In this document: positions 11,106 through 23,715 of the stretch, in pieces | Layout of the letters: each line of letters begins with the position of its first letter | How positions within the stretch are numbered: the first letter of the stretch is position 1 | Assembly: GCA_010909165.1 (NCBI GenBank) | Contig: MU008215.1 | Coordinates: forward strand, 124,001 to 188,000 | Origin: Anthoceros angustus | Taxonomy: Eukaryota > Streptophyta > Anthocerotopsida > Anthocerotales > Anthocerotaceae | Direction: 5' to 3' | Length of the DNA stretch: 64,000 bases | The notes under the pieces: model-generated | What the model saw: only the letters and a program-made list of their open reading frames with translations | Databases searched by the model: none | What the model was told of the DNA's origin: nothing | Made by a program: the position numbers and the translations under genes

Positions 11106-14100
11106 AGAACACTCAAAGCAGTGATGTAGATAGTTGGTACCTTGATAGTGGTGCCCACTCATTTGTCGTGATGAATTCCTTTTCACTAGCTTGACTCTTA
11201 CCTGCTTTCGACAAAGTGTATTTAGGCGATGAATCTAGTTCCAGCTGCATATACATGGCAAAGGAGTCGAATTCCACCCATGATGATATCTTTAGTCCTC
11301 CTGATGTTCTCTATGTGCCCAAGATGGCCAAAACTTATTGTCACTCAAGAGGGATAATGAAAATGCAAGACCTGGTACTTACGGTTTAGAAACCACATGT
11401 TGCTTTTCTCGCAACTCTCCCTCTCGTTGTATTTTCAAAGTTGTCTTAGACTCGTAGTTATATCGTCTGGATATCTCCTGTGTCGTCGTGAACAAGTCAA
11501 CTCCACCGTTGGTCATTTAACATTAACAGACTTTGGCATGCCGTCTTGGGCATGCAAATCGATCTAAACTTGTTGATCTTTCTAAGCGGGGTACAGGGGA
11601 ACCTCTTCCTCGTTGCTTTAAGGACCTGCCCATATGTGAAGTCTGCCTTAGCAAAGCATGAGACCCCTTCCCGAGGTTCGCATTTCGATCCATAGTCACG
11701 GAGTTAGTACATGCGACATCGATGGGAGACTTGAGGATCTCTTGGTGGAGCACAATATTATTTTACCCTCACTGACGATTACAGCAGATATACTTGGACC
11801 TATCCTATGGAGCATAAGAGCGATACCTTCCCTTTGTTTCAAGACTGGTTGCTTGTAGTTCAAAGACAAACTGGCCGCAAGTTAAAAATGTTCCGCACCG
11901 AGAATTTACGAGCTTTGCCTTTGAGCACTTCCTGGAGACAGAAGGCATTATCCATCAGCTTATAGTCCCATATACGCAACAGCAGAATGGTGTTGGGGAA
12001 AGAAAGAATCAGACGCTGATGAGTATGACGAGATCCATGCTCCTATGGTCTGGATTACCTCCTCCTTCGGGTAGTTCGCTACCTACATATTGAATCGCCT
12101 TACCTCTCACTCTCTGCTCGTGGCACACCTTCCAACTCTTTTGGAATCGCAAACCAAGTATTCCGCTCGCATTTTTGGTTCTCGAGCCTTCGCCTATGTG
12201 CTGCAGAGAAGAGGCGTAAGCTTGACAATCGTTCGGAGGGTTGATTTTGTAGGCTACAAGTGACTAAAGCCTATAAGCTCCTCGACATACAAACCATGTG
12301 CATGGTAGCTCGGAGTGTTACTTTTATTGAGAATTTGACTCCTTCATCATCGATGCTTCTCTTCTACGTGTTGTGGAGGATCCTACCCACCGTATTCGAG
12401 AATGACTGATTATCCGGATGATCGATGGTGAGCTGGCGGTATTGATCTTCAACGACACTAATCTGTTCCTCCATTGATCGCCTCCGCCATTAGCCCTTGC
12501 CCCACCTGATCCACGATCCTCCAGCGATCCACAAGATGGCGGATCTACCATAGGTCCTGTTCCAGCCCAAACTACCATTCAGATATTTGAACACGAACAG
12601 CTCTTCTCAAACTTGACTCTGTTAATGAGGGCTGACCTTTCACCGCTCTTCAACTTGTCCGGCCAATGTTCAATGTTTGCCGGTCTACCGTGAGCATCGT
12701 CCTCCCTCTCGTGGGAGCCCGTTATACATCCATTGACTTAGTAAGTCGGTGTACGCACCGTCCATCATGTTTCCTTTGTCATCCCTTGAGCTGTCACTCA
12801 AGGAAGCCTTTACAGGCGAGATAGAGACAAATGGAAACATCTGTGGGCGATGAATTTACTTGACCTCATTCGAATGGTACGGAAACTTGTCCTCGTCCAC
12901 AGGCCGCAAACCTATAACTCAGAATGGGTATTTAAACATAAGTTAGATTCCATGGCAACATAGCACGCTATAAAGCAAGACTCATGCACGTGGGTTCACA
13001 CAAGTACCAGTCCGGATTTCCAAGAGACTTTTCTCCGGTGGTACGCTCCCAATCTATCCGCCTTATGCTTGCTTTAGGCTGACGTGATTTAGAGTTGCGA
13101 AATGGACGTACCGCATTCTTGCACGGATTCGGAGGAAGAGCGATATGGAACGGCGAAGGATCGAAGACCACGAACATCCGTAATATGTATGTCAGCTTAT
13201 CAAGTGTATATATGGTCTCAAACAAAGCGCAGAGCGCTGGAATGCAAGGTTGGATATCTGTCTGAAAGGCCTTGGTTTTTACCAGAGCCCTGCTGATCCT
13301 TCGATTTATATCTATGATGATGGCACCTCCTATGTTATCCTTGCTGTTTATGTTGACGACGCAATTTTTGCTGCCAATGACACTCATCTGTTAGCAAGAG
13401 TACAAGACATGCTACTGGAATTTGACATGGTGATGTCGGGAATTGAAGTTTTGCCTTGGTATTCAAGTGTTGAGGATACGTGCGGAGGGTATGATAATTA
13501 TTCATCGGTAAGTACATCTCGAGATCCTTCAGCGTTTCAACATGGACAAAGCACATCCCGCCAATACACCGGTGCAAGTGGAGTGAAACTTACCAAGGCG
13601 GACAACTGCTTCTACCTTGATATTGAAGACATGAGGATGTTCCCTATCGGCATGCGATCGGCTTGTTGTTTGTGAGCAAGCTGGACCCGACCAGATGTCA
13701 CATATCTTCTACGACCTCCCGGTTTGGAATGTCTGGCCATCATTGGTTGCAATCAAACGAGTCTTTCGTTATCTGAAGGGAACACATCATTATGGCTTAT
13801 GCTACAAGAGGACGGGAGTAGTACCTACCTTATCAGCTTTCGCTGATGCTGACTGGGCATCGGATGGAGATACACGCAAGAGCTTATCCACATATGTATT
13901 CTTCCTTTCATCTGTAGCTGTCACATGGAGTTGTAAGAAACAGAGCAGCATAGCTCTCTCCAGTACTGAGGCCGAATACAAGTGCCTTACCGATGCTGCG
14001 AAAGAAGCCGAATGGGCACGCTCCTTCTTATCCTCTTCGACCGTGAGCAGTATCACCCACAACAACATCTTGTGACAATCAATCGCCTAGCTCTTGTAGA

Positions 14101-14190
14101 CCGCCCTAGGTTTCACGCCGCCAGAATATCGAAATCCAAGATCATTATGTTAGGGATGTCAAGGCTAGGGGATCATACCTTTGTTTACAT
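11106..14190 (+). pseudogene. Copia pol of element B: protease, integrase, RT, RNase H (multiply frameshifted)
   Basis: Domains appear in copia order. The protease DSWYLDSGAHS is at about 11126. Integrase follows: a WHAVLG zinc-finger remnant near 11530, PICEVC, DDYSRYTW, a damaged second-Asp region near 11900 and PYTQQQNGVGERKNQ. RT has QSIRLMLA, LGFYQSPADPSIYIY and the catalytic YVDD at 13349-13360. RNase H has FRYLKGTHHYGLC, FADADWASDGD and LSSTEAEYKCL. Frame changes occur every few hundred bases, so no functional polyprotein can be made. 14190-15007 holds only untranslated-looking DNA; the frames there match no domain. Confidence 0.9.
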
Positions 14191-15007
14191 TCTGGATGAG
14201 AATACGCGATGTCCCTAAATCACTTCCAAAACACAAGCACCTTACACATATGGATGGCTTGGGCTGATAGATTTCACTAAGTACCTTCCCTGCTTAGCGA
14301 TTAACTTACAAAACGAGAGCGAAAGCGGTCTAGAGCATCACCTCATTTCTACCTACTCTGTGTAGCTCCTAGCTTGGATTCGCCTTAACCCCATGCACAC
14401 ATACACATAAGTATTCGGCAATCTCGGTGGATGAAGCCTCACTTCTAATCAAACCGTGACTTGCATGTCAAATGTCTTACCTTCTGGGAGTCTAACAGCC
14501 TTGCCTCGGGTCCTTCTCTTGATCTTTGCGCTCACCTTTTTCATGTTGTAGCCTCTATCCATGAGCCCGTCCTACCATTTCCTCCACTTACCTTGGTCGG
14601 TCCAGCGCCTTCCCTGTTTCCGTGGCATGCATGAGAGGTGAGCTTGTAACACGGTCCTCTTCACAGCTATCTCCGGTGGGCTCCAGTCCTCACGCCCTTC
14701 TCTCGGCGTTCTCAAGATGCCCACGCATCTGTCTGCGTTGTTGGCCACCATTTCTTTCTCGCAAGAGCATCCCGCTCGATTGCAGTGAGTGAACCGCCCA
14801 CCTCGCACCTTGTCCTCGTGGCCGGTCGAGCTCCTCCGGCTGGAGGTCTCGTGGTTGCGACTCCTAACCATGTTTATCAAGTGAAGCTAAGATGATTGTG
14901 TAGCCGTGACGAGCATCCGGCAAAACGCGGTGACTATCGGTCAGTGAGCCGCTTGAGTGCGTCATCGTTTTAGGGCTAGCGAGTTTTTTACTTTAACCCC
15001 TTGTGGT

Positions 15008-15184
15008 TAAGTGGGAGTGTTGGATATATATAGGGTTAATATGATGACCTAGTTATTTAGGGTTACGAGACTTTATTTTGTATATAATACTTTTGCCCTT
15101 TGTTGAATACACATCGCCTTTGTTTATTGCTCGCTTACCTTTGCATGCTCACTTGCTTAGCTAGATGCAAGAGGTATTTGCACA
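15008..15184 (+). repeat. Polypurine tract and 3' LTR of element B
   Basis: The tract AAGTGGGAG (15009-15017), which primes plus-strand cDNA synthesis in plant copia elements, directly precedes the 167-bp LTR (15018-15184). The LTR is followed by AAACT, the second copy of the target duplication. Confidence 0.95.
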
Positions 15185-15189
15185 AAACT

Positions 15190-16260
15190 CCTAAAGTGCA
15201 TATATGGTTTAAAACAAAGCGAGAGAGTGTGGTATATCACCATGCATCTGTATCTACTCAGCATCGATTTTGTTCTAAACACAGCTGATACCAATGTTTA
15301 TAAGCTTTCCCAAGGATCCTCTATAGTGCTTTTGGCCCTGTACGTGGACGATGTTATCCTTGCCACAAAGCGATCACAGCCATCGTAGTCAAGCAAAACT
15401 TAACAACAAGTTAGAGCACTTGAAGATGTTGGCGAACTAAAGTTTTGCTTAGGCATCTGACTCTTCTGGTGAGGATCTGAGCCTTATGTTCATACACGGT
15501 ACAAGTATGTAGCGAGATGTAAGAAGTTCAATCTCGATCCGCATGGCGACCACTCCATATGCAATTAGCTAACACGCTCACAGTGCCCACAGACATCAGA
15601 TGAGATCAAAGACATGGAAGACGTACCTTACAGGCACGCAGTTGGCAGCCTACTCTTTGTTGCCAATTGGACCGACCAGCGTATGGTCACGATGCGGTTC
15701 CAGTTTCTTGAGAATCACAGGAGGCCTTGGCGGGCGGTAAAGAATCTTCCGCTACCTCAAGGGCACACATAATATGGTCTCATGTACCGGCAATGGTGCA
15801 TCAACTTACTACTGTCCACGGTTCTGAGGCCGGCTATACCTCGGACTCGACTCAAGTGACTTGTCTACCTCTTGATTTTTCTCCTTGCGCTTCAAGCTAG
15901 CATCCATTTGGAGTAGTAAAAAATCGGCCTTCTATAGCTCTAAGCTCCTTGGTGATACAAGTCTATAATGAGGCGAGAGAAAGGTGGGGCGTAGCTTGGC
16001 TTCCTTGGCGATCTTGGCGAGGCCACCGACCTACTTTAATCCTCTGCGTGTAACATGCCGGCGCTCGAGTTGGTAATGAAAGCCTACCTACCTTTCGGGC
16101 AACCAAACACATCGAGATACAACATCACTATGTCAGTGATGTTGTTGCTCGTGGTGTTATCAAGGTGGACTATATATATATTATGACAATACACCGACAT
16201 CTTAACTAAAGGCTGCCCAAGCACAAACACTATGTTCATATGCAAGGGTTAGGTATCTGA
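15190..16260 (+). pseudogene. Copia pol of element A, continuation: RT C-terminal part and RNase H
   Basis: This is the second half of the RT interrupted by element B. It starts with KCIYGLKQ(S) and contains the catalytic LALYVDDVILA (YVDD 15341-15352). RNase H remnants follow: SSLVIQV-like damage around the STEAEY position, TKHIEIQHHYV and the terminal DILTK. Many small indels break the frame. 16261-16593 and 23380-23715 are the 3' untranslated DNA of element A on either side of the CACTA-like insertion and show no gene. Confidence 0.85.
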
Positions 16261-16593
16261 TCTCTCTGCCCCATTTCGATCGGTGAGGACACTTATCGTT
16301 TTGGAGAGTGGGGGTGGGACTTGGTCGTTTGTTTTGGTTGATGCTCCCTACATCCAACCAAATAGTCGCTAACTCGCCGCACAAGAAGGCAGTGACCAGG
16401 GATTAAACATTTCGAGTGCAGGACGGGTCACAGAGTGGATGAAGCTTTCGCGACAAACCTAATCATTCTGCTGGTGACTACCTTTCCTACTTGGGTGTCT
16501 TCAACTGATACATCAGCCGAGAAGTCTCCCGAAGGCTCATGATCAGCTCACTTCCCTCAGTCCGGGATCGACGCCGCGTCTGGTCCTGAGTCA

Positions 16594-16890
16594 CCTACTA
16601 GAAATGGGCACCCTATGTTACACTTATGTTAAGCGAGATTTGGACCCTGGATGTAACACTCATGTTGCAATTTTGGGGTCATGTAACACTTTTGGGCCCC
16701 TTGTTACACTTTGGCTTGGAAACCATACCACGGGCATTGTTGCAATCATGTTGCAATGGTGTTGCAATTATGTTAAGATGAAGTGAGAGGTGGTTTTGCC
16801 TCTCTCAAAATTGCAACATGATTGCAACATCTAAAGTGTTACAAGAGAGGTCTTGTAACACTTTTGGAGGCTTGGTACCGAACCTCCTCC
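16594..16890. repeat. Left terminal and subterminal repeats of CACTA-like element 1
   Basis: Short words TGTTACACTT, TTGCAAT and their complements are clustered here. Subterminal arrays of this kind are the transposase binding regions in known CACTA elements. The same pattern, ending in the shared phrase CTTGGTACCGAACCTCC, occurs at 48778-49055. Confidence 0.8.
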
Positions 16891-17699
16891 CCATCCACCA
16901 TTGCCTTTTACTTTTGCCCTTTGAAATACCACGTTTTACTTGGTAGTTACCACCGATACGCCCTTCAATACGACCATATACAAATACCGTATCAATACAT
17001 CCTTGTACTATACGCATGTAGTCTACTATGATAAATGTAATGTATTATTCTAAGTGCTATACGGTGTATTCAATTTCATATAAAATAAGTTTGTATATTA
17101 CGACATATACGTACATCGTCCTGCATATATTCATGGTACGATACTTTGTATTTACTATAATGTAAATAGCGGCCCTTTATACCCCTACTTTATAGCATGC
17201 GGCTTGCGGTTTGTCCTTCCCACGTCAACAATAGCCATCGGCTTCGCCATGGCGCCCAAGAAGATATTGTCCCCACCTATCACCTTATTGTGACGCATCA
17301 CTGTGAGGTTATGCCCTACAAGATTGTCTTTGTCGGAGGAGATTTGGTATCTGGCTTATGCTTTTCTCGCCTCCATGTAAGGCACTTCCTACTCCATCGT
17401 ATGCACCTAGGAAACTTCCGCCTCCCCGCTCGATTCGCAATTTTCTTCTTCCCTCCCACTTGCTTTTGGCGAGGCAAGCTTTGCCACTTCCTCCGCTTCC
17501 TCCCCGCCTGGCACACATTGCACATACAAACCAGCATGGCCGTCATGAGTTATCCAGCGTTAATGGGTTTCCCAAGTCGTCCATTTGCCTTACCTTCCCT
17601 CCCCCTCCTCTTTTCTTACGCCCTTCTTGCTGGACATTTTCCTCTTCCGTCCTCCTTCTTCCGGTCAGCCCGTGCCCTGTCACTTGCCCACGCCTCCTC

Positions 17700-17893
17700 T
17701 ACTCCTCCTCCGTTTTCCTCTTTCGGCCTCCACCCTTTATCACGTGGCGTTGCCTCAACTGGGCTCCACTATGTGTCCATGCTCTCGTGATCCAAGGTAT
17801 GTGTCTGGCACAAATTAGGCACATCGTCCTCTTCACTGCCTCCTCTGCGGCCATGTTCTCTGCAGCCCCCCACGCCCCGCCCCCGGCCTCCAT
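17700..17893 (-). pseudogene. Decayed CXXC zinc-knuckle protein fragment in CACTA-like element 1
   Basis: On the minus strand a CLICARHI segment is followed, after a frame change, by DHESMDT. The same arrangement appears in CACTA-like element 2 at about 49880-50082 as CELCTRHI...DHESMDC. Conservation of this Cys-rich block between two otherwise diverged copies suggests that it derives from a real element-encoded protein. The surrounding 17.2-19.4 kb is C-rich on the plus strand with long overlapping open frames on both strands; I judge most of these to be composition artefacts. Confidence 0.45.
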
Positions 17894-19399
17894 CTCGGCA
17901 TTGGCCTTTTGCCGATATCAATCGCACCGCATGTTGCCCTCTTAGTCCTCCTTCATTCTCTCTCCCCTCGACATCGCCTCATGTTCACGCGCCTTTTGCC
18001 CCCGCCCACCACCATGGCTGCTGGGTGATCCACTCTGCCCTCCGCCACCGCTCCTCCTAGTCCCCCGCGATTTTTGGCTGTCCATAGTGCACACAAGTGT
18101 GTTTCTTCGTGACGGTTGCCCCCCCTCCGTGCTCCACCACCCGACTCCCGCCCACACACCTTGTTCCCCGCCCATCCGTCTCCATCTCGATCCCAACGGC
18201 CTCCACCCTCCCCATACATGGTCACACCGGCGGTCTCGGGCACCCTCCACCTCTTTTCCATTATTTGCTTGCTGCCCACGACCACCTCGTTGCCTGCCTC
18301 CATTGACCCCAATCCTGTGCATGCCTTCCACCAACCCTAGGCAATCGTGGTGTCGCGGGCACCACAATATCGCCCACATCCACTGCTTCCTCCGCCGCCT
18401 CCCTCCGCATGCTTCCTCAAGACCGCCTCGCTCCACTTCCCGCTCCTTGTTCATCGCACCTTTCCCCATTCAAAGTCCTGTCCTCGCCCCTCGGCCTCCT
18501 TCCTCCCAAGCCCCTTCCGCCATGCATTCCTTGATAGCCTCTCGTCGTCCATGTCACCACCTCGTGCACCATCGTTGCCTCCCACCCCTTCCTTCCGCCG
18601 TCTCGAAAGGCCACCATATCGGATCCATCTTCAATTCAATGTCGTTAAGCAAAATGGTCATTTCCTTGTTCTCCTTGCAATAGCTGAACCTCTAGGATCT
18701 TTTCATACACTCCCTATCTTACTCAAGGAACTCGCATAACCCCACTATCGCCTTTCACGATTTCCACCCTTTCCCTTCTAGCAATCGCCACCGCCTCCCC
18801 TCGAAGGTTGCCTCCCTTGTCTCCAAGCTTGAGCCGCCGATGCGTGCACATGTGTTACCGTTTGTCCACCATGCCCACTCATCCGCCCGCAAACTTGAAC
18901 GTGCACACTTTGCCGTCACTTGCTTAACGCGAGTCTGCGAAAACCCACCTCATCCAATGAAATAGCTCTTCATCTATTTCCTTCACTTCTGCACGCTGCT
19001 CCAACTCCGCATCCGGTGGGAGGTTCCACGTCTCAAAGTCGTCAAAATCAAGTTGGGCTCTCACCATGTTGCCCTCGCCTTACCTCGGCCGACTGCCTCG
19101 ACGAGGAGGCCGCTTCTTCACATCGCCGATCGAATGGAGACCGCCATTGCGGTGGATGAGCGAGATAGCCCGAGGCCATTTGGCCCCTCATCCTCCCCAC
19201 CCGGATACGGTGCGTCAGCGGCGCCCGTCCTATGGTGTTCGCGCGCGCCGTGCGTGACTCCCTAGCAAGCTTCACCTCGCCATACTCCCCATCCTGCGAA
19301 CCGGTTGTCCACCACCTTCGTGCCATGTCAAGGCAATGGCTTCCTCTCGTGAAAGGTGCCAGCCATGAGTCCCAGCCGAATTCAAGGCTGCTATTTTGA

Positions 19400-22300
19400 A
19401 AAAGCTTTGTTTGCAAAGGCCCGGTGGTTGTCATTTACTCCTCTTGGCGGACGGTGTGCACATGCTACTTGCCCATAATCAACAATTTTCGACCACAACC
19501 TTGAGACTTGGGAGCAAGTTTCATGTCCCATTGGTTATGTCGTTACTCATGATGTATTATATTGCCCACATGGCGCACCGCCTCAATGCGCACGCATTTA
19601 CCATTAATCATCGCCTTCCATGACCAAAGATTGCCTTGTGCATCCGGAGGGAGGAGACAATAGACTATAGCACCGTGCAAACCAATCACCATACATGATT
19701 TATTCCACTTTCAGACGCTGCGTGACTCAAGTGACGTAAAGGTGACTTGTCAGTCAACGGTATGGACGGGCACCAAACCATACCCATCCATTCCGCCATG
19801 AGCAAGACAGTCATCGAGTTTTATTGCGTGATGATGGGAAGTACAAGTAGTGATCAAGGATGAAGGACTTTCCCATCCCAATGTTTAATTTGGTAAGCAT
19901 ATGTCCCCACATTGTGAGGTATAAACCGCCCCTCACACGACGACCGGCCATGCCCGAGACGGCAAGAGCCAAGGGGCGATGGCCCTCCATACCAGTCCTT
20001 GATGGCCGACGAGGGAGAGCAACCTCCCATCCATCATCCTCGATGGCCATCGTCATTGATGTGGAATTGCCTTGTCCTTAATGGCCATCGTCGGTTTCCA
20101 CCACTGCAACAATAATGTGCACACACTTACGCAATGATCCACAAAAGACAGTCGTGCGAAGGCGGCGGTTTTGACTTATCGGATTCCACAAACACTTTAG
20201 CTGCAGGCATGGACTTGTAGGTAGGCGAATAGGGCCAAAAAGTGTTCACATCCGCCTCACAACAACCCCCAGCCATACCGTGTGTGGTCACGAACACCAT
20301 GCCCGCACCATGTGGAAGGAACCACCTCGCCACCGAACGGCAAGTCCCCACGAGGATAGCCACGAGATGCCGCTCCACGCCAAGGGGGTGACACCGCCTC
20401 CAACCTTTGCAAAGGATCCTTGATGGCCATCAACGATTTCTAGTTGTGCACAAGATGGAGACATGAACACACGCCTCGTGGTGCGAACTACCACTCCACG
20501 CCCATTTAGGTTTCCGACGGAAGCTAGCTCCGCATACGTCAACATGTCCGTCATACATGGCATAAGGTAGCAGGAGAGCGCCGCATGTTTCCGAAGAGCT
20601 CTCACCGGCGAGGATGACCAAGAGAAAGGTAGTAGCGTGAAGCGAGGGCAAGGTGGTGACATTTAAAGCGGACCACCACCTTCCCCAGCCCTGTGCCACA
20701 TCGGGTTGCGGATGAGAGGATCTTGAATTTCAACTTCCTTACATGTGACAAACCAAACATGGCGCTTTGATGGTCGCCACGACCATGACGGTTGCTGGTA
20801 AATGCAATGAGTTGGCGCCGCATAAAGGAGCGAATGCAAGTTTGTTTTCATGTCTCCTAAGGGCTGGAAATCACGGGCTGACGCCATAGTGACGCGAGCC
20901 GACCCCTAGCATGGTGCCGACGTGAATACATTATCGTTACGCCATGTGACGCATGATTGGTGGAGAGCGAATGGGAGTCTCGAGCGATGGACATCATTAT
21001 CTAGGAGAACGGAATTGGCATATATATGGCAAATTCACATACGACGGTCCTTCATTCATGGCATAATGAAAGGGGCATTTAGTTTGCTTGAATGGCTCTC
21101 ACGTGCCACCCACCGTCCTTGCACAATGGTGTAGATGTTGATATAGATTATTAAAAATTGAACAAATCAGTTTCAAACGACCTTGACGTGGCATGTTTTC
21201 TTCCATGCCATGAGTTTTCAATTATTCTAATGGCTTGCACCCACCTTCCTTGGACCATGGTGGAGGGAGAATTTTATTTGAGAGAAAGGAACCATTGTCC
21301 TTGGTTCATGGCGGTTGTAAGATGGCCATGACCTTGTCATGGCATGGCACTTCCTTGGTCATCGGCCACTGAAATCGCATTGCAAACACTTGTCCTTGGG
21401 TCACGAAATGGTCATAAAAAACGGGGACTATATATGGCATGCATGGAGGAATGGCACACGTGGACAAGGAAGGTTTCATGTTTGCACTCTGCACAAACAG
21501 GTAGCGATGGGAAGGTGGCATGGCAAGGCAAGGAGCCACCGATGGCATGCCACGTAGTCCCCTTCTTGGATGGAAGCACGGTGAAGGATGGTCCTAGCGC
21601 AAGTGAGGTGGGCACGCTGGGAGAATGCGGATAATCAAGTGGAGAGGGTGGATGATCATGATGGAGGGGAGCGCGAGAGTGTGGGTGAGGGAGAACTTCC
21701 AACGAAGGAGTCTGTGCCAAAGAGGAGGCGATGGAGAGAAAGCGGAAGGGAGAGATGGTGGGGAACCTAGATGGATGAGAGAATGTGGGAGCGCATGCCG
21801 AATGATGGAAAACAACTGTGGGTGGTGATTTGTGGATGGAGGAATGTATTTGAGCCATTTTCTTGCGACCGGAGTCGCCAAGATGTGGGTGGACCGGTGA
21901 TGGTCAATCGAACAAAGATGGAATTGGTATTCCACCTTTATAGCCTAGCATTTACAGGGTCCTTCCGTGAAAGTGGTGATTGAGGCCACTGGATAGGTCT
22001 AGGAAGTTGTGGAGGAACCCCGAAACAATGGTGTTGGTCAAGAGTCACCAAGTGCCGCAAGACGATATGGCCATATCACTTGGAAGACGCATATGTTTGT
22101 AGATAAAGTTAATTGCATCTGGCAACAAAGCCACGATGCCGAAGGGATAGAGGACGCTTGAACGTCAAAAATTCCAATTAATTTGTCAATAAAATCAAAC
22201 ACTTATATATGCAAGGTATGAGAGTGGCGTGGGTTAGCACATATATATATTACTATATAAACAAGTCTTGATGCCTATATACATATACATATACAAAGAG

Positions 22301-22470
22301 GCATATAAGTACACTAATATAATAGAAGTATAACAGATGGATGTGTACATATATACCACACATACTTATGTCTTGAAGCCTACAAACATATATATGTATA
22401 CAGTATATGCAAAGGAGGTAAAATAGGAAGGAAGGACAGAGAGAGGTCATTGTACAAGCATGTTGAAAGA
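19400..22470. other. Interior of CACTA-like element 1 without recognisable genes
   Basis: Only short frames are present and none resembles a known transposase. 22200-22420 is an AT-rich stretch with TATATA runs and short palindromes. Confidence 0.5.
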
Positions 22471-22473
22471 GGA

Positions 22474-23178
22474 AGAGGGAAGAGTATAAAATGGTTGTGA
22501 TAGGGAGGTCCTTCTCACGGTCATGAAGGAGGAGGAGAAGTGAAAGAGTATAAAAGGGTGTGATAAGGGGGCAATAATAGAGGGGTGAGGTGAGAGGAGA
22601 GAGACCAAGCATTGTGTTAAGATGGGGTGAGAAGGTGGATAAGAAATTGACACCTTGAACACCAAGCCACCATAAAGTGTTGCAATTTTGAAGTGGTACA
22701 TGAAGTGAGAGACCAAGCATTGTGTTAGGATGGTGGGAGAAGGAAGAGAAAAAATGGACCAACTTAACACCAAGCCATCAAAACATGTTGCAAGTTGGAA
22801 GTGTTACATAAAATTGCAACACGATCAGAATAGTGGAAGAGTATAAAATGTGATAGGGAGGTCCTTCTCACGGTCATGAAGGAGGAGGAGAAGTGAAAGA
22901 GTATAAAAGGGTGTGATAAGGGCAATAAATAGGAGGGTGAGGTGAGAGGAGAGAGACCAAGTATTGTGTTAAGATGGGGTGAGAAGGTGGATAAGAAAGG
23001 ACACCTTGAACACCAAGCCACCATAAAGTGTTGCAATTTTGAAGTGGTACATGAAGTGAGAGACCAAGCATTGTGTTAGGATGGTGGGAGAAGGAAGAAA
23101 AGAATGGACCAACTTAACACCAAGCCATCAAACCATGTTGGAAGTTGGAAGTGGTACATAAAATTGCAACACAGTAAC
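22474..23178. repeat. Tandem duplication (~352-bp unit) at the right end of CACTA-like element 1
   Basis: Units 22474-22826 and 22827-23178 are nearly identical apart from small indels. Each contains the subterminal words (TTGCAATTTTGAAGTGG, AACACCAAGCCA), so the duplication doubles the putative transposase-binding array. Confidence 0.88.
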
Positions 23179-23715
23179 AAGGCGGTGGGAAATTATTAAT
23201 AATGCTTGTGAGAGAGGTACCTAAGGGTGAGGTGGGAAGAGAGAGTGCAGTTCGTTAAGATGGTCGCACCAAACGGGACAACTAACAAACTTAATACCAA
23301 GCCTCCAAAACATGTTGCAATGTGGAAGTGTAACAAAAATTGCAACATCATCGTAATATAGGGTGCCCTTTCTAGTAGGGCCGGCGTCGTCCATCTCGCC
23401 ACCATCAAATCGCACCCTCAATCCTAAGCGGTGCAAGATCGGCCGACATTGGTTGAGTCCTAGTGGTTGTTGTCATCTGCGGGTTCAGGTGCCTTGTTGG
23501 CGTTCGCTTAGCGCCAGCGGCCGCCAGCAAAGGCTAAGTGTTCATGATGCCACGCTCCTTCATTGCATTTATGCACTACATATTTCCTGCTGTAAGCAAA
23601 ATGTGAGGAGTATGGCTAGCACCTGGCGGAATGGAGATAGCGTTATTCGCGTGGCGGCTCGTTCTTACGTCTGCTACCTTAGGGTTTGCTGTGTGAATAG
23701 TTCTTTAAGCTCGTC

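Larger units (their letters stand above)
7883..15184 (+). mobile_element. Nested Ty1/copia retrotransposon (element B) inserted in the RT of element A
   Basis: Bounded by LTRs 7883-8047 (165 bp) and 15018-15184 (167 bp) and flanked by the perfect duplication AAACT (7878-7882 and 15185-15189). The LTRs differ only by a 3-bp and a 5-bp indel region, so insertion looks recent and later than that of element A. Internal order is primer site, triplicated leader module, gag, protease, integrase, RT, RNase H, 3' untranslated DNA, purine tract. The host protein sequence reads across the insertion site ending at VLK and resuming at LKCIYGLKQS. The coding region is heavily frameshifted, in odd contrast to the near-identical LTRs. 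Confidence 0.95.
16594..23379. mobile_element. CACTA-like TIR transposon 1
   Basis: The left end CCTACTAGAAATGGGCACCC (16594 on) and the inverse of the right end (ending ...GGGTGCCCTTTCTAGTAGG at 23379) form an imperfect terminal inverted repeat of about 26 bp. The ACTAGAAA core is characteristic of CACTA/En-Spm elements, and dense subterminal repeats (TGTTACACTT and TTGCAAC words in both orientations) fill about 300 bp at the left end and about 750 bp at the right end. No clear 3-bp target duplication is visible, and the outermost bases are CC rather than CACTA. I recognised no transposase, so it is non-autonomous or decayed. A relative starts at 48778. Confidence 0.78.

Noticed and set aside
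17197-18739. Pro/Ser/His-rich frames up to about 200 codons
   Set aside because: C-rich composition artefacts within the CACTA-like element; only the small antisense Cys block is conserved in the second copy.
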